The translations under genes and the position numbers were made by a program. A stretch of DNA of 64,000 nt from Nectonema munidae (Eukaryota; Nematomorpha; Nectonematoida; Nectonematidae). Positions 10,660 to 22,559 of this stretch are shown here, piece by piece. The DNA lies in contig JAUIRK010000903.1 in assembly GCA_030549495.1 (NCBI GenBank), positions 2,418,001-2,482,000 of the forward strand, written 5' to 3'. The number at the start of each line of letters is the position of its first letter. Position 1 is the first letter of the stretch. Under the pieces are notes generated by a model. That model was given only the letters and a program-made list of their open reading frames with translations. It was not told the DNA's origin and searched no databases.

Positions 10660-11767
10660 ACTTTTACTTCAGTAAAAGTAAAAGAGTACAGCGGTACCTA
10701 CTGCATATCCAATATTACTTAAAGGCAAACCTAGCATTAACCATTATCAACAATATCTCAAGAGTCACTTTTAAAACAAATAATTTTTATGAGTAAAATG
10801 ACAATCATTTACATACTTATGTTTTATTAGCAAAAAAATTGAAGAAAAATGCAAAAATAATTCAAACATTTTGATAAAAAAAATAAAACCTTAAATAAAA
10901 TAAATATCATGCTATAAATTTAGATTCGCAAATAAGACTTGATTGTTTAAATTATATTGAGTAAATATAATAAAACCATTTATCCAATCATGTATATTCT
11001 ATTACAATAATTTAACTCTTTCAGTTAAAGTAATCAGTAGGGATAGACCTTTTAGAGTTTAAATTATAAAGAATACTTTCTTAGTAATGTGTTATAAAAA
11101 ATATTAGCGGAGTTGAAAAAATTACGGGCTTTTTCACATTCCTGATTACATTACTGTTGCTGATCAATTATAGTTCAAATTTGGATTAATTATTATATTA
11201 AATGAAGCTGAATTTAATTAAAAAAATATATTTGTTATCTTAGATACAACCTGTTTTATTAAAAGAATGCTATTATGAAGAAGCAAACAATTTAAGATAC
11301 ACTTTAAATTAAGAATATAAAAGTCTATAAATCAATACATAGATTTTTCTTTTATGATACTATATAATTATTAAACTTTGACATTCAAGTGTCAAAAAGT
11401 AATTTATCTTCAAAACATCAACATTACCCTTATAAAGGAATTCTCGCAGATTTAAAAACATAATAGACGTATATTCAAAAAGATAGATTTTTCTATTTAA
11501 TATATTCATCATTTAGAAAGCCTAGAAAAGGTAATACAGTAATAAAGTTAAAAATCATGAATTTTTCAAATTTTGTTTCATCTCCATATTTCAATTGGGC
11601 GAAAAATAAAGCAAAAATTAAAAACAAAAGAATATTTTTTGGTTATGGATTAGTTCAAATAAATTGTGAAAGCCTAGTTTTAGCATTTGAGTGTTTATGC
11701 AAATGTTATAAAATATTTAATTTATTTATAATATACCTCCACTCTCTTTTCTGGTGCCTAACCCGTG
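10660..11767. other. AT-rich intergenic stretch
   Basis: No gene or element recognised. A 71-codon open frame at 11557-11772 has no conserved motif and runs into the inverted repeat below, so I do not call it a gene. Confidence 0.35.
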
Positions 11768-13044
11768 TGTGACTCTTTACAGAAATGCTGCGAAATCTCC
11801 TCCTTAATAGATAAAAAAAATTTATTGATAGTTTTACATACCAAAACTAAAAAATATTAATTTTGTCATATTTTTCTTTTATATTTCCTTCGAAATCATG
11901 AAAAAGAACCTCATAATTTTAAAATATATAAAAATTGATAAAAAAATTTAATTTATGAAAAAAAGATAAATTCTATATTTAAATTTACATTTTTTTATCG
12001 TATTTTATCTTTTGATATCCTTAAAATTAATTTTCTCATTAATTTTCTATTTGACCCCACATTAACACTAAAATTTTATTACTTTAATTAATAATTTTCA
12101 ATTAATCTTTCGAAATTCCGCAAAATCTACTCATAATTTTAAAAATATTTAGTTTTAAAATTTGTAAGTTGTTTGTTCTCTTTGGAAAAAGGGCATCTTT
12201 TCTAACAGTTTCATTACATGATACCCTTTTGTTGAACTTTATATCGAGGTTTTAATGTATAATTTATTTATCTCTAAACTCTAACCATTTCTCTATCTCT
12301 AACCATTTCGCAATTAAGACGATGAAAATAAAGTTAAAAGGTGGTCTAGTGGGATTTTACTCTATATGGAAAAGAGGTATTTTAAATTTTCTTCAATTTT
12401 AATAAAAATTTTCAATATTTATTTTATCATATGTAAACTATTAATCGAAATAAATTTTTATCAATTTGGTAAAAAAAAATTAAGTACTAGGGGATTTAGG
12501 TGCGGTAGGACTTTTTACCCAAATATGTTCTTTATTTACAAATAAGAACTTTAAATTAAAAATAATATTAAATAAATGCTTAAAATAAAAAGATACACAG
12601 ATATTTAAGTTTGAACGAGCGCTGGTAATAGAGTATTGTTATATATTTTTATGTCACCCATTTTCTTGCCAGGCCACATATATTAGTAATTATTTAAATT
12701 AAAAAATTATTTTGTGTTTTCAAACTTACTATTATAAATTAATTATATTATTATTTATAAATAATTATTATATTTTAATTTATTATTATAATATAAACAA
12801 TTTTAATTTAAAAAAAAATAGATTAATTTTATTTATATTAGTTTAAATAGTATAATTTTATTTATATAGATTTATAATTTATATTAGTTTTATCCTAAGA
12901 ATAATTCTTCTATGCATATTTAACTTATTCTTTGAATATTTAAATTTGTTTTCATCTGTTTGGATGTATTTGGGTAAAAAGTCTCAACCGATTTAGGCGG
13001 AGTGAAAACTTTTAAAACTATTATATTTCTGTAAAGAGTCACAA
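11768..13044. repeat. 1.28-kb segment bounded by a perfect 18-bp inverted repeat, with a second pair inside
   Basis: The sequence TGTGACTCTTTACAGAAA at 11768-11785 recurs as its exact reverse complement at 13027-13044. Inside, GACTTTTTACCCAAATA near 12508 recurs inverted near 12968. The interior is over 80 % AT and non-coding. This nested arrangement resembles one MITE inside another, but no convincing target duplication was found at either boundary. Confidence 0.5.
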
Positions 13045-13407
13045 CCTTTGAAATGTTTTTTTAGCACTCTACTATTGAAATACGGAGGAGTGGGAGAAAG
13101 AGGAGGTGGAATGGATATTAATCTTCGCTATTAATGCCAAAAAAGTCATCAACGTTTATTACTGGTCAATCAAATTTCGCTTCAGAACTTTTTATTGGCA
13201 TTTTTAAAATAGGCATTTTATGCTTTTCCAAGTTTATTTAATCAATAACTAAACTCATGTTTCATAATTAGTTTCTAACTTCCATAATCTTACATTCTTA
13301 TATTAATGTTTTGTCTAGCATTCATACATTGAAATTATTTAAATCTTTTTTCAAATTTACCAAGTATTTAAAAAAAATTACTTTTTATTTATCAGTTTGA
13401 TCTTTTT

Positions 13408-13575
13408 CAATGGTTGTTAGGGTGTACCTCTCAGCTTAACAGTTGAAGGTCAGGGTTTCGATACCCAAGACTCCCAACTGTAAAAAAAAATTCACAAAAA
13501 CTGTGATTAACCATCTTATGCATGATGCAAGCATATAGCCTTACGCCTGAAAGTGCTATATCTCCAACCAACCAA
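13408..13575 (+). mobile_element. tRNA-derived SINE (family C), degraded
   Basis: A tRNA-like head with a B-box-like GGTTTCGATACCC near 13453, followed by a body that differs from the other SINEs in the window and ends in repeated CCAACCAACC. Family name unknown. Confidence 0.4.
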
Positions 13576-13859
13576 CTATTTTAATTTAGTCGATAGACAA
13601 TTCTTTGTAGTTTTGCTTTTCTTATGCTAAATTTCAATTTTATCAGTTAGATATTTTTTAATTTTTCAATAATCTAATCAGCTTAATTCTTTATATTTGA
13701 ATTTGATAGAATCAAAAATATTTTCAAAAATTTGATCAATTAATTTAAATTCAATATTTAGCTGATTGGTCTATTAGAAATCATTGATAATTCATAAACA
13801 ACAGTTAAAAATGATCAAAGAAAATTTATGAGCTTAGTTAAATTAGATGTTAATTAATA

Positions 13860-14560
13860 ATCAAATTTTAACTATATTTTTCTGAAGCACTTCACAAAAA
13901 TTAGTCAAACTCTTTTCACTCTTAAAAACGCAATTTCTTACAAATGGGGACTTTCTCCAAAAATCACAAAGTTCATTTATAAAAGTCTCATTTTCGCTGT
14001 CCTCAAATATGGAATTCTTTCATGCGGCTCAGAGTTGAAAAATCAGTCATCCCTTATTCATCTTAATAAAATTCATGCCCTGTGTCTCCTTTCAATCACC
14101 AATGCCTATCATACTACACCAACTACAAAACTTGAATTATTTTCTAACACGCTACCCCTCCATCTCAATCTAAAGAAAACGCTCCTTAAAAATTACCTAA
14201 TAACTTTCTGCTCTACACCCCCACCATATCCTTTCACCAAACTATACACAACCCAATCACTGCAGTACTACAATTCCTTATTAATTCAGTTTGCTCCTAA
14301 CAAAACATCTTATCAAGTGCTACCATTAAATCACCCAATCGAGCTCATCCACCCTTCTTAGTCTCCTCCTTACATCACTAACATCTGTCACCATAGATAT
14401 CTTGCCCTAAACTCTATAGCTCACCAACGTACAACAAATACTATCAGCTCACTTTCAATCACAACATCGCTCTTCAGCTGTATGCCCATTCTTCCTACAA
14501 AACACAAAAAACCCATTCTTATACCAGTTTCCAGAATTTAATTTTTAACACGCATAATGT
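13860..14560 (+). mobile_element. R1-like LINE fragment: C-terminal end of ORF2
   Basis: From about 13870 the plus strand encodes a continuous run to 14361 that includes KNAISYKWGLSP, KFIYKSLIFAVLKYG, a run ending NKIHALCLLSITNAYHTTP, and TTKLELFSNTLPLHL. This is the thumb/connection segment after the reverse transcriptase in R1/LOA-type LINEs (family pattern WGLSP...IY...YG...AYRTTST..L..L.G..PL). After the stop at 14359-14361 further fragments may be the RNase H region. The plus strand is A+C-rich and G-poor, unlike the T-rich flanks. The LINE is 5'-truncated; the rest of an element of this type, also in + orientation, lies at 17.4-18.9 kb but in an order that shows it is a separate copy. 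Confidence 0.65.
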
Positions 14561-16009
14561 TGACCACTCCTTTAAGCACAAATGTATCCTTTATTTTAGT
14601 GGATGAGTGTTTACTTTATTTGTTGCATGTGGAGATTAAATTTCGTCAAATTTTAAAACGTGTATAATTTCGGGATTTCTCAATTAAATGTATCATGCGT
14701 TATTACAAATTAAAGCATTTTTATGGGCTTTCGTAAAACATTCTCTATATTATATTATAAGTATTTCAGAAATACTATTTTTTTGTTTTACAATGAAGAA
14801 AACCCACACTGGTGCTATCTGTTATTGAAATTAAAAAGTTACAAAAGTCTATTAAGTTTAAGTTTTTTTTTGAAATGTTTAATAGGTGTTGATATATTGT
14901 AAACATAGTGAAACCTAGCGTGATGAAATCTTCAAAAGAAATGATATATATTTTTTCACGATACCTTGTTGAGGTTAAAATTTAGCAGGTATCTAAACAA
15001 AAGATATTTAAAAAGATTGTTATGTAAGTAAAAAAAAGTGGTATAAATTTTAGCAGACATCTTAAAGGAATGAAATAAATGTTGACAGGCATCAATAAGA
15101 CATGATAAAAATCCTAAACGGAATCAATGAATCCTTTTATTGAATCTAACTAAAATTTTTAATTGTCTAAATGTGTAATATGAGTAACAAATATTGTCTT
15201 CTTTTACTCTTTAATCTTATTCCTACTCTCTAAAAACCCTCTTACTCTTAATTTTTTGGCTTTACCTCATGTTGGCGCCTCCACATCAAATACCTATTTT
15301 ACTGGATTTAAAATTTACTAGAAACTTTTTATAATTTAATTTTTTTGAGTGGGTTTTGCATCCAGGGGAAGAAATATCTCTCTTATCTGGACGGGTGAAT
15401 CTTAGACCAAGAGCACTCTTAATTTGATTTTCATTCATTGGAATAATTCAAAGAAAAAAAAGTAAAATATATGTATTTGGTAAATTGCAAAATTTATAAA
15501 AAAATTATCAATTTAATAACTTGACTCTTGTTTGGCCCCCTCACTTTTGAAAATCTAGAACCGCTACTGCTACTGCGCCCTGCACAAAACACTATGAATT
15601 TTTGGAAACGCACATAAAATCCTAATAAATTTGCCTTTTCTTTCATCATTTTTCAACTCTTCTTAATCCAACCATTAAAAATAACTTAATCCCCAATTTA
15701 CCTTCTGCATTATACTTCTAAAGGTTAAAGTATTACTGTACTCACCGCTTGGAACTATTCCGAAATTTTTAACCGGTCTCTCAAAATACCACTCGTCACA
15801 TTCACTTACTAAATAAAATTCTATACTTTATTTACATACTAGCTTTCAAAACACTTCAAAATATACATCATCTGGTGTCCATCTAAGTTCGAGATTTACG
15901 AAAAGTTTAATGTAGACCTTTTAGACAAGCAAGCTCTTTCTTTTTCCTCTCCTATATTTATTTCAGTGAATTTTATTTTTTAACTTCCATTTTTTATCTT
16001 ATATATTAT
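14561..16009. other. Transposon-poor AT-rich stretch
   Basis: No gene seen. Near 15530-15570, CCCCCTCACTTTTGAAAATCTAGAACCGCTACTG looks like the right end of a hAT-like element (terminus CAGTAGCGGTTCTAGA on the minus strand), but no partner end was found. Confidence 0.35.
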
Positions 16010-16160
16010 GGGGGTGTGAGTATGGTTGGTCAGATGCTGGATTCGATAACTCAAGGTCTTGGGTTCGATCCTACATCAAGCTTGCTTTCCTTATAATTCG
16101 ATACAAGCGGCGCAATTGTGCCTTTTTGATGAAAGTACCCTACGGTACCATTACCATATG
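16010..16160 (+). mobile_element. tRNA-derived SINE (family A)
   Basis: Near-complete copy: head GGGGTGTGAGTATGG, a B box GGTTCGATCC near 16073, body with TTCGATACAAGCGGCGCAA, and a tail ending GGTACCATTACC. About 85-90 % similar by eye to the copy at 47691. Confidence 0.7.
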
Positions 16161-17025
16161 TACTTAAAAAGCAGTTAATCTTATTTCTTCTTCTCACCTG
16201 ATCTCATCCCTAGAAAACACTCTCTCTAGAAGCATCAAAATTCCAATATTTTTCCCTCGCTCATAAGATGCTAATATGGACATTACCCTTCAATCAGTGC
16301 TTCCTTTGTATCATCCATCTTTCTGATACTCCTGTTTGTAGATTTTGTTAATTTTAAAGTTTTCTATGAGTTAGATAGTAATATTTTTAAACTTCAATCA
16401 ATTCTCAGAATTACACATACCTCATAAGTTATACAGTTTTTAAGGCTCAAGTATTTAATTAACCCATTTAAGACTAAGCAAATCAGACGACTTTAGTAAT
16501 TCCTATTTAATTCCATTTAAAGTAGGAATTCGTCTGCGTTCTCTTTGGGAACATTGGTCGTAAATTGGTTAATTCTATATTTCGATGCACACTCCTTTTG
16601 TTCTACCGCCCTTGCTTATGAAAATTTTCATCTCTTTATTACCCCTTCTAAGTATTGCAAGGACATTGATCCAGTTTTGAAAGTACTTCGAAATCTTCTT
16701 ATCAACCAAAAAAGTTTTATTTCTAAAAAAGAATCTATAATAGATATATTTTTTTACTTTTATATCAAAGTAAATGATAATGTAACTTTACCTGAAATAA
16801 ATTCAAAATTAATAACTTTCAAATTAAAAAAAAAGATATTATAAAAGTTACGTATTATTTTTTAGTCAAGTGATAAACTTGACTTTCTGAAAATAGGTTA
16901 TGTAAATAATAGTGTAATATTATTATTATATTATATATTACTTCGTTATCTTCTTAGGAGGTCGGTGACCTTTATCTTTATTGAGATTTTCATAAGTCAT
17001 CTTTTCACATGCCTTCCTCGATTAT
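16161..17025. other. AT-rich intergenic stretch
   Basis: A 99-codon open frame (16545-16844) begins at TTG, has no ATG near its start and no recognisable motif; left uncalled. An AGTAGGAATT..., AATTCCTA pair near 16500-16535 forms a small inverted repeat. Confidence 0.3.
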
Positions 17026-17215
17026 TTGGAGACAATTTTTAGAAGTAAACTGCAAGTTTGATTAACACTTATAGGTATTTTCAAATCCAAAATATAAAAA
17101 ATGAGTCCAGAAATGAAACATTATGGCCGATTTAGTATAAATACATATATTTTATTAGATATATTCCCCATCAATCAAAATTTTGATTAACATTTTCTAA
17201 AAATAGCCAATCTTG
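17026..17215 (+). repeat. Isolated copy of minisatellite unit M2
   Basis: The segment AGAAGTAAACTGCAAGTTTG and what follows match the last unit of the array at 23.75-24.48 kb in the same orientation. The match extends past the unit into the shared flank containing ATTTTATTAGATATA and CAAAATTTTGATT. A single unit with the same right flank 7 kb away suggests the array is part of a mobile element. Confidence 0.6.
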
Positions 17216-17339
17216 AGTTTTTTTCATTTAAAAATTCTTTCATTACGTTACTATAAGTTTTTTGTGCTACTAGTATTTGCAACTCTTTCATATTTAAAAT
17301 TTCCCACTTATTAACTAACAATCTTGATCTACTTTTAAA

Positions 17340-18527
17340 TAGAATTTAAACTGCTCACCAGCCCCCACTGGCGAAGACGTAATATTAATTTATCGCCGCC
17401 TGCCCTTACTAAAACTATACCTCAACTTCAACCCTATTAACAGATTATCAGTTGTCTTTTTGAGCAAATTTTACTAATTTTTTTGTGTTAATTTCTTTTA
17501 TTGTAACAAAAACCAGCACGAACTCCTTCGTAAAAATCTTGCACATTTTTTACTAAACCTTGTACCAATATTTCACGTTACCATTCTTAATTTTTGTGTA
17601 TTAGCTGATATTGAATTAAAAATTTTTTATTTAACTTTTTTTTTTCATCAATGGATTTTTCCTTCTGATACAAAACTACCTTTCTACTTTCAGGATTTTT
17701 TTAATTATAATTTTTCGTTTTACTTTACATTTGTATATTAATCAAGCATTCCCAATCACCAACCTCAAGTCACGATCATGCAGACGCTATTCAACCCAAG
17801 CACACAAAATCTTTTTTAAATCCAGACCTCACAATAAAAATAAAACCATCCTCAAATATCACTACAAAAAAAGACTTGACTACAATCAAAAATTTGGAAA
17901 TCACACACAATAATTTCACGGTTACTAAAACACGCTCATCTCATTCAGGAACACTTTACTTCCAATTCGACAACCCTACACAAAAAAATCTAGCTGACTC
18001 AACTTACTAAAAAGGGTATGATCGCGGAAAACATCGATACCCAAAAACCAAAATTCATTTTGTGGAGTATTCCAAACGACATACCCATCTTGAATCTCAC
18101 TAACCTTATTTCTAAACAAAACCCAAATTTTCAAACTATAGGCTCACTAATTAACCCCATTCAATTAGGGAAACAAGGCATTTATAGTTACACCGCTATC
18201 ATGGAGCCATCTAACAAGCAAATTTTCAAGTTTCTCTCCACACAACCAAAAATCTTCCTAGACAATTACCTGCTCACCACACATATATTGAAACCCAAAG
18301 CTAAACAATGTGAAAACTGCCTCAAATACGGACATAACACACAAAAATGCAATTCAACTTTACCAAATTGCTCACATTGCGGCTATTCTATCAGCTCCTC
18401 AAAACTTTCTTGCTTCAACTGTCACCTTTCTCACTCCGCAACATCTTCTCAGTGCACTCACTACATTAATCATCAAAACCACATAAACTCAATCCATAAG
18501 TACACCATATCTAACTTCACATGCTAA
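17340..18527 (+). mobile_element. R1-like LINE: 5' region and ORF1 (gag-like zinc-knuckle protein)
   Basis: ORF1 coding is visible from about 17900 (TVTKTRSSHSGTLYFQFD) and runs open from 18018 to the stop at 18525-18527. Near its C-terminus is a zinc knuckle CENCLKYGHNTQKC (CX2CX4HX4C), then a second Cys cluster and CFNCHLSHSATSSQC, as in LINE ORF1 proteins that coat the RNA. A stop separates the upstream part from 18018, so the copy is broken. The non-coding 17400-17510 segment (TTACTAAAACTA...GATTATCAG...TTTGAGCAA) recurs at 20030-20140 and may be the LINE's 5' untranslated region. Confidence 0.65.
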
Positions 18528-18922
18528 ACTTTCTCCACAAGCTCAATCATTCAAGAAACGCATGGCTCAACCTCTACAATATACTACCATCATATAAGTA
18601 TGATATCATTTCCATAAACGAGCCATATCCACATATTCCCCAATATACCTGCAACTACACGTTTTTACATGTTCCCCCACTAAACGAATACTCTGTCTGT
18701 ATTCTAATCAAGTCCTCAATTCACAACACGCCTTTATATCAACACTCTGAATCCAATTACATATTCAATCTCATTCATACTAAGCCACTACCTCTTTTAT
18801 TCTGCTCACTTTACTCCTCACCGTCTTCTAATCTTCTATTATCAGAGAAGTTTATCAATAACTTTCACGTAATTAGATCCATTTCACATGTAAATAAGCA
18901 CGTCATCATATCAGCCTACTAA
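18521..18922 (+). mobile_element. R1-like LINE: start of ORF2 (endonuclease domain), truncated
   Basis: ORF2 starts at an ATG that overlaps the end of ORF1 (ATGCTAA). The protein begins LNHSRNAWLNLYNIL and continues YDIISINEPY. This matches the N-terminus of the apurinic-type endonuclease in R1-clade LINEs (N-RSR-A...D----QEPY), with Glu of NEPY as the metal ligand. It ends at 18922 with VIISAY, just where the next catalytic block (a GDFN/ADVNA-like motif) should be, and a piggyBac-like sequence begins there. No reverse transcriptase follows. Confidence 0.65.
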
Positions 18923-18929
18923 CTACAAA

Positions 18930-19565
18930 GACGATATGCAGCAATTGACGCATTTGATTTATAATCTATTTTAACTGTGATGTCTGAAAAAACTCTTGGA
19001 AAATCTTAGAGACCTTGCTTCAGATGCATTAGATGGCGAAACTTTTGATGCTGATATTCTTTCTGAACAGGAGTTATCGTACGAGGCCGAGCCTTTTGAT
19101 GCATCACTCAGAGACAACAGAAGATGAAGATTCAGAAAGGTGTTGCAAAGTAAAGACGGGTCACTTATGCCAAGACAATATTCCTCAAACTGTTTGCAAG
19201 GTCGCTTATCTAAACGCAATGTTGTGAATTTTAGATCGTCGACATTATATTCAAACAATCTTTGAAGAGCTCTGTAAAATTAAAAATCAACAACCTCCTG
19301 ATCAGATTGACTGAGTTGATAGGCCTAAAAAACTTCATCTTACTTGCTTTACTATGAAATGACGTAATATAAGAGAAAGTTGTAACAAATGTGGTAAAGT
19401 AATGTGTTGATGTTCAAAATATTTTGTATTTAATAAAAGTAATGTAAATATTTTATATGTAAACTACTCAATATATATAATATATATTACTAAGTATAAA
19501 TATTTTTTGTTCAAAAAAATTAAATATGGGGTATGGCGTCAATTGACGCAATTAGTCTTTCTCAA
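18930..19565 (+). mobile_element. Internally deleted piggyBac-like element
   Basis: An acidic N-terminal segment (SDALDGETFDADIL, SEQELSYEAEPFDA) is followed within about 250 bp by a cysteine-rich C-terminal segment (RPKKLHLTCF, NIRESCNKCGKVMC). The ends of a piggyBac transposase are thus present without its catalytic core. CAATTGACGC lies at the left and the palindrome GCGTCAATTGACGC at the right, comparable to the subterminal palindrome of the piggyBac at 7271. It appears to interrupt the LINE ORF2. Exact ends and TTAA sites are not resolved. Confidence 0.45.
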
Positions 19566-20511
19566 TCTCAATATAATAAAAATGCCGTCTTACTCGATTA
19601 TCATATTTTTAATTCTCTGATAAAAAATGTCCTTGAGTGATGTTCACAATACTTTCAAAGAGGAAAAGTTTTTTTCCTATGTTCGAATTCAAGTAATGAA
19701 AACGTTTGTAAAGCTTAAATATCAAAATTAAAAGCAAGAAGTTCTTCATCCAATTTAAAATGTCATCTTCCAAGACATCATAAGAAGATTTATGACTTGG
19801 TTGAAAATAAAGACAAACAAACCTTCTCTAAAAAAAACTAAAATTGATGATTTTAGGAATTATATATTGAAGTACTTTACAAAAAGTCAAATATCCGCAA
19901 GAGTTAGAAGCCCTAAAAAAGATTTAGGAAGAGGAATTTTGAATGCTTGTTAATAAGGGTGTTTCTTTAGGTTTTTTTCGGGATGAAGGTTTTCAATTGA
20001 TAACAAATGTTTACAAGTTCCTGTTAAAAAATCGCCTAGGCTTACTAAAACTACCTTGCCCTTATCCCTATTGACAGATTATCAGATCTCTTCTTTGAGC
20101 AATATCTACTAATTTTTCAGTCTTAATTAATTTTATTTTTAGAAACTGTAGCGCAAGATAATTTCAATTGAAGAAAGCAGAAGCTCTCAAACTACAACAG
20201 CTTCGACATCACTAGTGTCAAGAATGTCAAAAAATGTATATCTAAATGTATGCATGTACGATGCGCTAACATTAAACCTAACTTCAACCCCTACAATGTT
20301 TCATATACACTTTATGCATTTCTTATGAAGTTGGTTCATGTTGATGAGAGATTCTAGTATCTCGGCTTGCGTTAGGCATTCGCCAATTATATCCATGGCA
20401 AAGTTGGCAGTACAGTGGGGGAAGAGAAATTGTAACTTTATCACAAGTTTGGTTAAATAATTTTTTTTAGTTATGTAAATGTATGTGTTTTATTTCCTTA
20501 ATTAATATTTA
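19566..20511. other. AT-rich stretch with a copy of the R1-like LINE 5' region
   Basis: Bases about 20030-20140 repeat the presumed LINE 5' region at 17400-17510. No coding follows. The remainder shows nothing recognisable. Confidence 0.4.
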
Positions 20512-21140
20512 CAATAAAACTTTTCTAAACCGGTCCTTCATAAAGCCGGCCACACCTTTAAACTATCTGCTTTAAAAAGTCTTGGCCGATGGATATCAAA
20601 TTTTATCGAAATTATGTCGTTAAACCGACCACCCTTCTAAACCGTACATCGGTCACTTTTTAGAATGAAGGTATACATATACAATGGAAATTACACGCCC
20701 CGATTCCGGGCCATACTCTTCATCTGTAAAGCTTGTAAATTATGAACAATGTAAAAGAACAAAAAATTAATCCCATACACGCGCGCACACAAACGCGACA
20801 GTAATATAGCAATTTAAAGTTATTTCAAACATTGTTTTTCATATCTGAGGCGACCACGTTGACACACACATTGCTAATACACTATACTAAATATGATACA
20901 TCCCTTGATTAAATCAAAGCTTGCTCAAACAAAAGCAAATCTTATAGTTAATACTATTTTCAATTTTCTCACACATATCATGCTCAACAAAACGTTCTCG
21001 TCAAGAATTATCACTTGACGATAAAATCAAACTAATTAAAGACAACGATACATTCACAATCACAAAGACCTCGCTGAACAATATAAAATTCTGATTGCAA
21101 ATTTTTACAAAATTTTGGCGTGAACCTACTAAAAGATTGA
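20512..21140 (+). mobile_element. Tigger (pogo) transposon: 5' end and N-terminal transposase piece
   Basis: After a TA (20510-20511) the terminus CAATAAAACTTTTCTAAACC leads into CCGGTCC and a long terminal region with further CCGGCCAC repeats, typical of pogo/Tigger elements (CAGT-AAACCTCT-TAAACCGG). At about 20990-21045 the plus strand encodes KRSRQELSLDDKIKLIK, the start of the helix-turn-helix DNA-binding domain. The same opening is present in the minus-strand copy at 38.7-39.3 kb. Coding breaks off where the M1 tandem array begins. Confidence 0.7.
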
Positions 21141-21146
21141 TTGCAA

Positions 21147-21720
21147 ATCTGATCGTGACATTTATTTTTTTATATAAATCAATCAAACTTGTCAAAAATT
21201 GATTGATATTTGACAGCTCAACTAAAAAAAAAAGCTTCGTTTAAATGGTTATACAAAGTTTTTTTTACACATATATACCCATTTTCAAGTGTGCTGAACA
21301 CGATGGTCACGTTTATTTTTTTTGAAAATCAACCAAACCTGTCAAAAAAATTGATTTATATATGACAGCTCAACTAAAAAAAGAAACTTTTAGTTTAAAT
21401 GGTTATACAAAGTTTTTTACACATGACCCATTTTCTAGTGTGCTGAACACGATGGTCACGTTTATTTTTTTTGAAAATCAACCAAACCTGTCAAAAAAAT
21501 GATTGATATATGACAGCTCAACTGAAAAAAGAAACTTTTAGTTTAAATGGTTTTACAAAGTTTTCTATTTATATACACCCGTTTTCATGTATGCTGAATA
21601 ATATGGTCACGTTTATTTTCTTTTAAAAATCAATCAAACACTGTCAAAAAATTGATTGACATATGACAGCCCAACTGAAAAAAATTAACTCTTTATTTAA
21701 GTAGTTGTAAAAAGTTTTTT
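21147..21720 (+). repeat. Minisatellite M1, about four units of ~150 bp
   Basis: Units begin near 21152, 21302, 21451 and 21602. Each has GGTCACGTTTATTTT, AATCAACCAAACCTGTC, TGACAGCTCAACT, TTTAAATGGTTATACAAAG and a join segment GTGCTGAACAC. The two middle units are nearly identical and the outer ones are more diverged, as expected of unequal exchange. An inverted partial unit lies at 23629-23702. Confidence 0.85.
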
Positions 21721-22559
21721 TTAAATTTTTGATTAATTTGTGACTTTTTTAAAATCGTGGCATGTTTGCGGTCAGATATATTGTACTGATTTTTGAACGA
21801 TTTGATTTCATGCTATTCTCCAAAGACTATATTCAAATTTTTAGTTTCAGAAATGAATTTATTTCTCTTTGAAGTTTAGATTTTCTTTGGAATCTATAAT
21901 AAAACAAATTTTTTCAGTATCAAAATTTCCAATGATGGACAAATATTAATTTTGATACTCATCATTCATCATCATCATCCATTCGCTCTAATGAGCAGGT
22001 CTTTTCCTGACGAGCCAAGGTCGACCTTGAATTTGCAGCGACGTCTCCATCTTCCTTTCATTTTTTATTTTTTGATACTCATCATTATACTATAAAATTG
22101 ATTCATATATTTATGTTCAAAATTTTTTTTTTCATTTTTAGACCATAGAATGAAAATTACGTTGTGAATTAAATTTCAACTGGAGTTTGCATGATTATAT
22201 CATGTTTTTTAAATATTATGTATAATTTTTTCGAATTTTTTCATTTGAATATTCCATTTATATGTGCATACAGATATGCAAAATTTGGTAAGTTTCTATT
22301 TCGGAGAAATGAAGTTATAACTTCTCAAATTTTCTTATATTTGTATATATAAAGTAGGCTCCCTCTTCTTCAGTTTTGCCAAGGTAACGATGTATATATT
22401 GAGAAAAATTATATAGAACTTATACACTTATAAGAGGCATCATCACTGCATATTTATCTTTGAGAGGTCGAAATTTAACCATTGACCGTTTGTATACCTC
22501 TATAGAGAGACCTGATTGGCTCTATAAAAAGGATTAACTATAGTCGGTACAATAGACAC
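21721..22559. other. AT-rich stretch with a compact GC-richer repeat-like segment
   Basis: At 21960-22060 a (CAT)n run is followed by GCAGGTCTTTTCCTGACGAG, GGTCGACCTTGAATTTGCAG and CGTCTCCATCTTCC, far more GC-rich than its surroundings and probably from a dispersed repeat of unknown family. The rest is featureless. Confidence 0.35.

Noticed and set aside
11557-11772. 71-codon open frame
   Set aside because: Low-complexity, no motif, and ends inside an inverted repeat.
16545-16844. 99-codon open frame
   Set aside because: Starts at TTG without a nearby ATG or acceptor and matches nothing known.
18971-19258. 95-codon minus-strand frame
   Set aside because: Reverse shadow of the piggyBac-like N-terminal segment on the plus strand.
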